Positions 1 to 6,046 of a DNA stretch of 11,297 bases are shown here, one piece after another. How positions within the stretch are numbered: the first letter of the stretch is position 1; the number at the start of each line of letters is the position of its first letter. Origin of the DNA: an uncultured Prevotellaceae bacterium (GTDB lineage: Bacteria > Bacteroidota > Bacteroidia > Bacteroidales > Bacteroidaceae); assembly GCA_946644025.1 (NCBI GenBank), contig CAMPCG010000063.1:1-11297 (forward strand). Direction: 5' to 3'. The notes beneath the pieces were generated by a model, which did not search any database, was not told the DNA's origin, and saw only the letters and a list, made by a program, of their open reading frames with translations. The position numbers and the translations under genes were made by a program.

Positions 1-122
1 CCCTGGGCTACCTGCTTGCTGGCCTTTCAGGCCGTTGCTGCCCGCCACTTTGCGAGCTAGCGAAACTTGAATAAATTATTTGTGTACATCTACTTAACTT
101 CTAATAAACTAACAACAAACTC
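1..122. other. Left-edge GC-rich fragment and leader of the antiporter gene
   Basis: Positions 1-60 are GC-rich and open in all three plus-strand frames until stops near 58-74, so no frame can be preferred and no gene is called. The stretch contains the short inverted repeat GGCC-TTTCA-GGCC at 21-33. It could be the tail of a gene or of an interspersed repeat cut by the window edge. From about 61 the composition turns sharply A/T-rich, as expected for a leader, and ends in the A-rich AACAACAAACTC just before the ATG at 123. No Shine-Dalgarno sequence is visible. I could not find a convincing Bacteroidota -33/-7 promoter pair (TTG and TAnnTTTG), although transcription of the next gene must start here or further left. 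Confidence 0.3.
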
Positions 123-1451
123 ATGTCAACACTGACTCTTTGCATTGTCACGGTCTTCTGTGCCGGCTATCTATGCATAGCCCTGGAGAGCCTGACGAAA
201 GTGAACAAGGCGGCCATCGCGCTGCTGATGTGTGTATTCTGCTGGACGCTGCTCATGCTCGGCCCCGGCGCCTATTACCCCGACCTGGCAGCCGGCGACG
301 TGCTCCACCACGTAGCCGGGGCGATAGAGCACCACCTGGGCGAGGCGGCCAGCACGCTGTTCTTCCTCATGGGCGCCATGACCATCGTGGAAATCGTAGA
401 CAGCAACGGCGGCTTCAACTTCGTGCGCGACACGATGAAGACGCGGTCTAAGCGCAAGCTGCTGTGGCGCGTGGCGTTCATGACGTTCTTCCTGTCGGCC
501 ATCCTGGACAACCTCACCACGTCGATTGTGATGATCATGGTGCTGCGCAAGCTGGTTCAGGCGCGTGAGGAACGGATTATCTACGCTGCGCTCATCATCA
601 TTGCAGCCAACAGCGGCGGCGCGTTCTCGCCCATCGGCGACGTGACGACCATCATGCTCTGGATCAAGGGCGTCATCACCACGCAGGGCGTGCTCACCGA
701 AATCTTCATCCCCTCGCTGGTGTCGATGATTATCCCGGCGGCCATCCTGAGCCTCTCGCTGAAGGGCAAGTTCGACAAGGAGCAGAACCTGCCGAAGGCC
801 GCCGTGACGCAGTTTACCAAGGCGCAGCGCGACATCATCTTCTGGCTGGGCGTGGGCGGTCTGTGCTTCGTGCCCATCTTCAAGACGCTGACCCACCTGC
901 CGCCGTTCATGGGCATCCTGCTGGTGCTGGGCGTGCTGTGGACGGTGACGGAGATTTTCCACTATAACACCTCTGAGGACGACACGATGGCAAAGCGCGT
1001 GAGCGACATCATGACCCGCATCGACCTCTCGACCATCATGTTCTTCCTGGGCATACTCATGGCCGTGGCGGTATTGCAGGAGATAGGCGTGCTCACCGCC
1101 CTCGGCCAGGGTCTGAACGAGGCGTTCCAGGGCAACTACTACATCATCAACGGCATCATCGGCGTACTGTCGTCGATTGTCGACAACGTGCCGCTGGTGG
1201 CCGGCTGCATGGGTATGTACCCCGTTGCTGCCGAGGGCGCCATGGCCGTCGACGGCATCTTCTGGCAGCTGCTGGCCTACTGTGCCGGTGTGGGCGGCTC
1301 GATGCTCATCATCGGCTCGGCAGCGGGCGTCGTCGTCATGGGCCTGGAGAAGATTTCCTTCGGCTGGTATATGAAGCGCATCACGTGGATAGCCTTCGTG
1401 GGCTATCTGGCAGGAATACTCGTGTACTGGGTAGAGAAACTGGTGTTCTGA
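123..1451 (+). CDS. nhaD: NhaD-type sodium/proton antiporter
   Basis: This 442-residue inner-membrane protein probably exchanges Na+ (or Li+) for H+ and so handles cytoplasmic sodium and pH. It is hydrophobic almost throughout, with about a dozen likely membrane spans. Conserved blocks resemble the NhaD branch of the ArsB/NhaD ion-transporter superfamily: EIVDSNGGF (90-98), SAILDNLTTSIVM (125-137), ANSGGAFSPIGDVTT (162-176), FFLGILMAVAVLQEIG (307-322) and SSIVDNVPLVAG (350-361). The Asp-Asn pairs at 129-130 and 354-355 lie in matching places in the two halves, as expected for an inverted-repeat transporter fold, and are the likely ion-binding sites. The ATG at 123 fits the family's N-terminus and follows an A-rich leader. 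The stop is one base before the next ATG, so the two genes share a transcript. Another ArsB/NhaD-superfamily substrate is possible but less likely. Confidence 0.9.
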   Translation: MSTLTLCIVTVFCAGYLCIALESLTKVNKAAIALLMCVFCWTLLMLGPGAYYPDLAAGDVLHHVAGAIEHHLGEAASTLFFLMGAMTIVEIVDSNGGFNFVRDTMKTRSKRKLLWRVAFMTFFLSAILDNLTTSIVMIMVLRKLVQAREERIIYAALIIIAANSGGAFSPIGDVTTIMLWIKGVITTQGVLTEIFIPSLVSMIIPAAILSLSLKGKFDKEQNLPKAAVTQFTKAQRDIIFWLGVGGLCFVPIFKTLTHLPPFMGILLVLGVLWTVTEIFHYNTSEDDTMAKRVSDIMTRIDLSTIMFFLGILMAVAVLQEIGVLTALGQGLNEAFQGNYYIINGIIGVLSSIVDNVPLVAGCMGMYPVAAEGAMAVDGIFWQLLAYCAGVGGSMLIIGSAAGVVVMGLEKISFGWYMKRITWIAFVGYLAGILVYWVEKLVF

Positions 1452-1452
1452 T

Positions 1453-2055
1453 ATGGAATGGACTGAAAACATCATCATAGCCGATGGCGGCTACGTAGAC
1501 AGCGTGGCCTTCAATCTGACTGTGAACTTCGAGCGCATGATCGGCCGTCGCATCCCGCCGGCCGACATGGCTCGCTGGGTGGAGTGCATAGCCCTCGACG
1601 GCGGCATGAGGCCCGGCGAAGGCGAGCAGTCGCAGCAGACGCAGACGCAGGTAGTGCTGGTACACGAGACGGGAAGGGAGCGCATGGAGAACTTCGCTCC
1701 AGGGCACTATGCCGACGAGCTGCACGGCAAAGCCTTCACGGGCAGGCTGGGCGAGTTTATGTTCACTTGCATCAACCCCGAGGGGCTGACCACGACCGAC
1801 GCCCTGCTGCAGGACACGCTGCAGCTGGCACTGCAGGCCGACGGCGTGAAGCGCATCATGGTAGTGCCCGGCGAACAGGGACTTAACAGTGTAAGCCACA
1901 TGGTCAGACGGGCGGCAGACAGCGACAAGCCCAAGCAAATCACCGTCTTCACCATGGAGCCCTTTGCCGGCGGACATTTCCAGCAGGAGATTCTGGGCTA
2001 CTCGCTCATGGCTGCCCTGGGAGTGAAGAGCAGCGAGCTGAATCCTGAAAACTAA
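1453..2055 (+). CDS. Uncharacterised 200-residue cytoplasmic protein
   Basis: I recognise no enzymatic domain. The protein has no signal peptide or membrane span and should be cytoplasmic. It reads as an alpha/beta fold: a short strand IIIADGGYVDSVAF (7-20), a helix with NFERMIGRRIPPADMARWVE (25-44), a Gln-rich patch (59-66), strands QVVLVHE (66-72) and RIMVVPGEQG (134-143), then ITVFTMEPFAGGHF (163-176) and a C-terminal helix. VVPGEQGLNS and MEPFAGGHF look like conserved loops but match no motif I can name. From memory it resembles proteins carried by many Bacteroidales under a DUF label (possibly DUF6621); I could not verify this. Its ATG lies one base after the nhaD stop TGA, so translation is probably coupled and a role linked to the antiporter is plausible. 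A strong hairpin follows 17 bases after the stop. Confidence 0.85.
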   Translation: MEWTENIIIADGGYVDSVAFNLTVNFERMIGRRIPPADMARWVECIALDGGMRPGEGEQSQQTQTQVVLVHETGRERMENFAPGHYADELHGKAFTGRLGEFMFTCINPEGLTTTDALLQDTLQLALQADGVKRIMVVPGEQGLNSVSHMVRRAADSDKPKQITVFTMEPFAGGHFQQEILGYSLMAALGVKSSELNPEN

Positions 2056-2072
2056 AAGCTGAGACTAAGAAG

Positions 2073-2112
2073 AAAACGAGAAGAGCCGTTGGTACGGCTC
2101 TTCTCGTTTTTT
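2073..2112. terminator. Bidirectional intrinsic terminator between converging operons
   Basis: Two perfect 16-base arms, AAAACGAGAAGAGCCG (2073-2088) and CGGCTCTTCTCGTTTT (2095-2110), flank TTGGTA; pairing of 2089 with 2094 leaves a TGGT tetraloop. On the plus strand the stem runs straight into a six-T run ending at 2112. On the minus strand it ends in TTTT followed by more pyrimidines. It lies 17 bases past the end of the uncharacterised gene and 21 bases past the ftsZ stop, so it can terminate both transcripts. Confidence 0.9.
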
Positions 2113-2133
2113 GGGGGCATCGGATGTCGGACG

Positions 2134-3453
2134 TCAGACGAAGCTGATGACTCCCTGCTGTGGTTCTTGTGGCTCGTTGTGCATTGGCTCTGCGTTGCTG
2201 TTCTTGTCGCTGCCAATGCTGGCGAGTATGTCTTTTGTGCGTTTGTAGGTGGGTGTCTGCTCTACGTCGCTGATGACGTTGTCGTTGTCGAGGTCTTCTG
2301 GTGCGAAGATGTAGATGTTGGGGCGGCGCTTGTAGTGTTTTGCCGTGCCGCTGTCGCCGTAGTAGTGGTCGCGCCGCTCTCCTCGCTTTGCTGCTTTTTC
2401 CTGCTCTTCGGCGAGCCGGTTGGCTTCTTCGCGTGTCTGCTGCTTGGCCATGCGCTCTTCCATTCCGTCGACGTTTTGCATTCCGAATCCTGTGGCGAGG
2501 ATGGTTACTTTGACGCGTTTTCCCAGTTCCGGGTCTACGGCTACACCCCACTTGAAGACGAACTCGGAGCCAAACCGCTCCATGAACTCGTGTACGTAGT
2601 TCATTTCTTCCATCATGAAGTTGTCCTTGGAGTCCTTCTGGTGGGAGAATGAGATGTTGAGAAGTATCTTCTTTGAGTTGAAGATATCGTTGTCGTTGAG
2701 GAGCGGTGAGTTGAGTGCGTCGTCGATGGCTTTCTTGACACGGTCTTCTCCTTCTCCGAATCCTGTCGACATGATGGCTACTCCGCCGTCTTGCAGCACC
2801 GTCTTGACGTCGTTGAAGTCGAGGTTCATGGTGCCGTGCAGTGTGATGATTTCGGCTATGGACTTCGCTGCTACTGAGAGCGTGTCGTCGGCTTTTCCGA
2901 AAGCGTCGAGGAATGACAGTTCAGGGTAGATGGCGCGCAGCCGCTCGTTGTTGATGACGAGCAGTGCGTCTACGTGTTTTGACATTTCCTCTACGCCGTC
3001 GAGTGCCTGGTCGATTTTTTTGTTTCCTTCGAATCGGAATGGTATGGTGACGATGCCGACGGTGAGTATGTCCATTTCCTTCGAAATGCGTGCTATGACG
3101 GGGGCTGCTCCTGTTCCTGTTCCTCCTCCCATTCCTGCGGTGATGAAGGCCATTCGTGTTCCGTCGTTGAGCATGTTGCGAATGTCCTGCAGGCTTTCTT
3201 CGGCAGCGGCCCGTGCTTTTTCGGGTCGGTTGCCGGCTCCGAGCCCTTCGCTGCCAAGCTGCAGCTTGACGGGGACGGGTGAGTCGTTGAGTGCCTGGTT
3301 GTCGGTGTTGCAGACGACGAAGGTGACGTCGTGGATGCCTTCCTTGTACATGTGGTTGACGGCGTTGCCTCCTCCGCCTCCTACGCCTATGACTTTAATG
3401 ATGCTGTGCTTCTCTTCGGGCACTCCGAAGTCGAGTATTTCGTTGTTGTTCAT
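2134..3453 (-). CDS. ftsZ: Cell division GTPase FtsZ
   Basis: FtsZ is the tubulin-like GTPase that polymerises at midcell into the ring that organises the divisome. The 439 residues show the glycine-rich N-terminal nucleotide loop VGGGGGNAVNHM (24-35), the tubulin signature GGGTGTG (109-115), and the T7 synergy loop MNLDFNDVKTV (209-219), whose D212 and D215 complete the GTPase site of the next subunit. The globular core ends near ILATGFG (318-324). A charged, probably helical linker (about 328-360) and a tail of roughly 80 residues follow. No E. coli-like terminal peptide (DIPAFLR type) is present; TPTYKR (400-405) is the best candidate for the FtsA-binding peptide, with another 34 residues after it. 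The ATG at 3453 gives the usual short N-terminal extension. It is the last gene of the cluster, 121 bp after ftsA. Confidence 0.98.
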   Translation of the reverse strand: MNNNEILDFGVPEEKHSIIKVIGVGGGGGNAVNHMYKEGIHDVTFVVCNTDNQALNDSPVPVKLQLGSEGLGAGNRPEKARAAAEESLQDIRNMLNDGTRMAFITAGMGGGTGTGAAPVIARISKEMDILTVGIVTIPFRFEGNKKIDQALDGVEEMSKHVDALLVINNERLRAIYPELSFLDAFGKADDTLSVAAKSIAEIITLHGTMNLDFNDVKTVLQDGGVAIMSTGFGEGEDRVKKAIDDALNSPLLNDNDIFNSKKILLNISFSHQKDSKDNFMMEEMNYVHEFMERFGSEFVFKWGVAVDPELGKRVKVTILATGFGMQNVDGMEERMAKQQTREEANRLAEEQEKAAKRGERRDHYYGDSGTAKHYKRRPNIYIFAPEDLDNDNVISDVEQTPTYKRTKDILASIGSDKNSNAEPMHNEPQEPQQGVISFV

Positions 3454-3460
3454 TGCTCTT

Positions 3461-3487
3461 GTGGGTTTTGTGGGTTTTGTGAGTGAT
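3461..3487. repeat. Short 9-bp tandem repeat just upstream of ftsZ
   Basis: Two identical units GTGGGTTTT (3461-3469, 3470-3478) are followed by a degenerate third unit, GTGAGTGAT (3479-3487). In the transcript they read as AAAACCCAC repeats ending seven bases before the ftsZ start codon, where a ribosome-binding site would normally be. No Shine-Dalgarno sequence is present. The array may simply be low-complexity spacer, or an A-rich unstructured entry region for ribosomes. Confidence 0.75.
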
Positions 3488-3496
3488 GTGCTGGGG

Positions 3497-3515
3497 GCGG
3501 GGATGGAATCCCCGC
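3497..3515. promoter_or_regulatory. GC-rich hairpin in the ftsA-ftsZ spacer
   Basis: GCGGGGAT (3497-3504) and ATCCCCGC (3508-3515) form a perfect 8-bp stem with a 3-base loop. In the ftsZ mRNA the hairpin lies about 44-62 nucleotides before the start codon. No U-run follows it in the direction of transcription, so it is unlikely to be an intrinsic terminator. It could block a decaying exonuclease, mark a processing site, or influence the ftsA to ftsZ expression ratio. The function is inferred; the stem is seen directly. Confidence 0.5.
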
Positions 3516-3541
3516 GAAGAAACGGGACAGAGGGAATTTTG

Positions 3542-3549
3542 AAAATTTA
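3542..3549 (-). promoter_or_regulatory. ftsZ: Possible -7 element of an internal ftsZ promoter
   Basis: On the coding strand this reads TAAATTTT, seven of eight bases of the Bacteroidota -7 consensus TAnnTTTG, about 90 bases before the ftsZ start and 25 bases after the ftsA stop. It sits inside the near-palindrome AATTTT-G-AAAATT (3535-3547). The matching -33 TTG is not clearly present at the right distance, so the call is weak. A separate ftsZ promoter would make sense because FtsZ is usually needed in large excess over FtsA. Confidence 0.2.
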
Positions 3550-3574
3550 GAGAGTCAGGGGGGAGAAACTTTCG

Positions 3575-5029
3575 TTATTCTTCTGAGACGATGTCTTTGC
3601 CGAACTGTGTGAGTGTCTTCCTGATTTTGTTGAACCAGCTGTTTTCTTTTCTTTGTCGGCGTTCCTCTTCTTCCTTGCGCTTTTCTTCCTCTCTGCGCTG
3701 TTGCTCTTCTTCCTCTTTCTTTCGCTGTGCTTCGAGCCGTGCCTGCTCTTCTTCCTGCTCTGAGAGGACGACTCCGGGTTTAGCATCTTGATGGGTTCGG
3801 GCCTTGCGTCCAGTTCCGGTCTGGCCCGTGGTCTCTTGATCTTCTGAGAAGAGGTCCATGTTGGGGTCGATGGGGTTTCCTGCGCAGTTCATGTCGCCCT
3901 TGATGAGGAGTCCGAGGACGGTGTTGTACATGCCGTTTTTGTTCTTTATGAGTTCGTTGCCGCTGTTGATGGTGGCTGTGACGAACTTGGCGACACGTAC
4001 TTTCTCTATTCGTGTGCTGTTGATGAAGGCTTTCTCGATGTTCTTCATGTTGGCACCTCCTCCGGTGAGGACGATTCCTCCGAGCATGTTCCTGTAGTAT
4101 TCATCGGGAATCTGGTAGTGTACGTTCTCGATGATTTCCTCCATTCGTCCCTCTACGATTTCGATGAAGCGGCGGCTGTCCACCTGCCGTTCTGCGTCGA
4201 TGGAGTATTTAAGCGTGGGGTCGATGTCGTTGTTGTCGGTATATGCTGAGGCATACTTTATTTTCATGGCTTCTGCCTCGCTTTCCTCCATCTGTAGTGA
4301 GGCGATGTCCTTGGTGACGTTGTTTGAGCCGAGTGGTATGACGACGAGGTGGCGCAGCACGTTTTTCCAGAAGACGGAGACGGTGGTGGTGTCGGCTCCT
4401 ATGTCGACGAGGGCGCATCCTGAGCGTTTCTCTGTCTCTGTGAGGACGGCGTCGGCCAGTGCGAGGGGTGCGAGGTACATGTCGGCGACTTTGATGCCGG
4501 CCGTTTGGAAGCATCGGTTGAGGTTCTGGAAGAATGTCTTCCGCTCGAGGATGTTGAGGAAGTTTCCTTCGAGTCTTGTGGCTTGTATTCCGACGGGGTC
4601 AATCTGGTAGTTAGCGTCGACCTTGTACTCCAGTTCTGCCACGTCGAGTATTTTCTGGTCGGGGTACTCCATGCTTCGGTTGCTGTCCATGAGTTCAGCC
4701 ACCATCTGCTGTGTAATCTTGGTGCTTTCGGTGAAGTCCTTTGCGATGGAGTTCTTGACGCTGCGTATGCTCTGGCCTCCCACGCCTACGAACACCTGCG
4801 TGATTCGTGTCTTGAGGTTCCCCTCGAGCTTTTTTACTATGTTGGTGAGTGCCTGTGCGGTCTTGTCGATGTTGTACACGACGCCCTTCCGTATGAACGA
4901 CGACGATTCCTCCTGGGCCATAGCCAGTACTGATATGCTCCCGTCAGGCTTCTTTTGTCCGGCTATGCCTGTCACCTTCGATGATCCGAGCTCTATCGCG
5001 ACGATAAAGTCTTTCTGTTCTGTTGCCAT
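3575..5029 (-). CDS. ftsA: Cell division protein FtsA, membrane anchor of the Z ring
   Basis: FtsA is an actin-fold ATP-binding protein that ties FtsZ filaments to the inner membrane and recruits later divisome proteins. In its 484 residues the actin-family blocks are in order: phosphate-1 AIELGSSKV (11-19), the FtsA-specific 1C region with VFVGVGGQSIRSV (79-91), phosphate-2 LVDIGADTTTVSVF (207-220) and the adenosine loop GIVLTGGGANMKNI (318-331). The core ends near GLLIKGDM (373-380). A long Glu/Arg/Lys-rich stretch (about 424-462), probably one charged helix, leads to the amphipathic SWFNKIRKTLTQFGKDI (464-480), the expected membrane-targeting helix. This makes the protein longer than the roughly 420-residue E. 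coli form. AGAGG occurs only one base before the ATG at 5029, too close to act as a Shine-Dalgarno site. ftsQ lies upstream and ftsZ downstream. Confidence 0.97.
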   Translation of the reverse strand: MATEQKDFIVAIELGSSKVTGIAGQKKPDGSISVLAMAQEESSSFIRKGVVYNIDKTAQALTNIVKKLEGNLKTRITQVFVGVGGQSIRSVKNSIAKDFTESTKITQQMVAELMDSNRSMEYPDQKILDVAELEYKVDANYQIDPVGIQATRLEGNFLNILERKTFFQNLNRCFQTAGIKVADMYLAPLALADAVLTETEKRSGCALVDIGADTTTVSVFWKNVLRHLVVIPLGSNNVTKDIASLQMEESEAEAMKIKYASAYTDNNDIDPTLKYSIDAERQVDSRRFIEIVEGRMEEIIENVHYQIPDEYYRNMLGGIVLTGGGANMKNIEKAFINSTRIEKVRVAKFVTATINSGNELIKNKNGMYNTVLGLLIKGDMNCAGNPIDPNMDLFSEDQETTGQTGTGRKARTHQDAKPGVVLSEQEEEQARLEAQRKKEEEEQQRREEEKRKEEEERRQRKENSWFNKIRKTLTQFGKDIVSEE

Positions 5030-5084
5030 ACCTCTATATATATTTACGATTTACTGATTTTCTAATTAAGAATGGTCAATATTC

Positions 5085-5141
5085 CGATATAACGATATTT
5101 TCGATATAACGATATTACGACATAGGGATATTACGGCCTTT
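5085..5141. repeat. Degenerate CGATATWW octamer array, ftsQ-ftsA spacer
   Basis: Seven consecutive units occupy 5085-5141 of the 152-bp spacer. They are CGATATAA, CGATATTT plus one extra T (5101), CGATATAA, CGATATTA, CGACATAG, GGATATTA and CGGCCTTT. The first four are canonical and the last three decay toward the ftsQ end. The extra T is a one-base slip that shifts the register. The rest of the spacer is A/T-rich and contains TTTACGATTTA (5043-5053) close to the ftsA start. I see no terminator or promoter I would defend. Confidence 0.85.
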
Positions 5142-5181
5142 AATAAGCCTATTACTATATAACTCCGTTTTTCGTGTTTTA

Positions 5182-5928
5182 TTATTTCTTGGTCGGTCTT
5201 CTTTTGCAAATAATCTGGTTGCCATACTCTACGCTGACGCGTGAGTACTTGTTCCAGCCGGCGACGTTCAGTCCGTAGCGGTAGAACTTGCGGAGCCGCT
5301 CCAGTTTACTCGTGATGTGACGCGGCTGTCCCAGATAGGCGATGTGTCCACCTACACGGGGCACCAGCTCCACGCTTCCGTCGGCAAGGACGTTGAGCTG
5401 TGTGATTTCGCTTTTCCAGAACTCGTCGTTGTTGATGATGTTTGCCATCGGCGCAAGCACCTTCTCGGCGTATTGCTTGGAGACGTAGCCTGTGCAGACG
5501 ATGAGCTTGCAGGAATACTGTGTTCTGGGCATGGGCTTTCCGTGGGTGTCGATGTAATAGTCTTCGCCGAGGCAGTTCATGACTCGCATCACGGGTATGC
5601 GCTGCTGCACACCCACGCGCACCGTCCCGTCCTGTGTGGTCCAGCACTCGGCGTCCTCTATGAGCTCTTTGGCCTCGAGGGCTTCCTCCATCTGGCGCAG
5701 ATTGATGGCCGTGAGCGGTTTCCCGATGGGCGAGAGTTTGTCCATGACGAGCATCTGCCTCACCTCGTCGCTGGTGAGGAATCCGGGCATGTCGCTTTCC
5801 TCGATGGTGACGTCGATGTCGTGACACACCACTGCCTCGTCGGGGTGGTTGAATGCCGACATGGCCAGCACCAGATAGGCTGCCAGCACCACATTAACCG
5901 ATACCAATGCTATTCTCTTCCACAACAT
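5182..5928 (-). CDS. ftsQ: Cell division protein FtsQ
   Basis: FtsQ is a bitopic divisome protein that links early and late division proteins, normally through FtsB and FtsL. The 248 residues fit the architecture: a very short cytoplasmic tail (MLWKR), one membrane span (about 6-24, IALVSVNVVLAAYLVLAMS), then a periplasmic region. That region begins with a POTRA-like segment (about 36-112) including FLTSDEVRQMLV (50-61), INLRQMEEAL (75-84) and VRVGVQQRIPVMRV (103-116), followed by the beta domain with YYIDTHGKPMP (124-134). It ends in VSVEYGNQIICKRR (231-244), a form often seen at the end of Bacteroidota FtsQ. Identity rests on architecture and on its position between murC and ftsA, since FtsQ sequences diverge strongly. 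The ATG at 5928 places the membrane span at the N-terminus; no Shine-Dalgarno sequence is seen. Confidence 0.93.
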   Translation of the reverse strand: MLWKRIALVSVNVVLAAYLVLAMSAFNHPDEAVVCHDIDVTIEESDMPGFLTSDEVRQMLVMDKLSPIGKPLTAINLRQMEEALEAKELIEDAECWTTQDGTVRVGVQQRIPVMRVMNCLGEDYYIDTHGKPMPRTQYSCKLIVCTGYVSKQYAEKVLAPMANIINNDEFWKSEITQLNVLADGSVELVPRVGGHIAYLGQPRHITSKLERLRKFYRYGLNVAGWNKYSRVSVEYGNQIICKRRPTKK

Positions 5929-5961
5929 AGTGATTTACGATTTATTTATTCAACTATTAAT

Positions 5962-6041
5962 CGATATTACGATATAACGAGATAACGATATTACGAGATA
6001 ACGATATTACGATATAACGACATTTCGACACAACGACAGTT
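5962..6041. repeat. CGATATWW octamer array, murC-ftsQ spacer
   Basis: Ten contiguous octamers in perfect 8-bp register fill 5962-6041 of the 118-bp spacer. Unit types in order are CGATATTA, CGATATAA, CGAGATAA, CGATATTA, CGAGATAA, CGATATTA, CGATATAA, CGACATTT, CGACACAA and CGACAGTT. The CGAGATAA variant is found only in this array. The array begins five bases past the murC stop and leaves an A/T-rich 33-base leader before ftsQ, containing TTTACGATTTA (5934-5944). Orientation matches the other two octamer arrays. Confidence 0.93.
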
Positions 6042-6046
6042 TAGCT

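Noticed and set aside
67..82. TTG plus ATTATTTG as a promoter for the antiporter gene
   Set aside because: The -7-like box misses two key bases and the gap to TTG is about half the expected distance.
171..1478. 435-codon minus-strand open frame opposite nhaD
   Set aside because: His-, Asp- and Arg-rich composition without any domain, and fully antisense to a well-supported membrane protein gene; a by-product of GC-rich codon use.
5030..5036. AGAGG before ftsA as a Shine-Dalgarno site
   Set aside because: Only one base separates it from the ATG, too close to function, and the other starts in the window also lack usable Shine-Dalgarno sequences.
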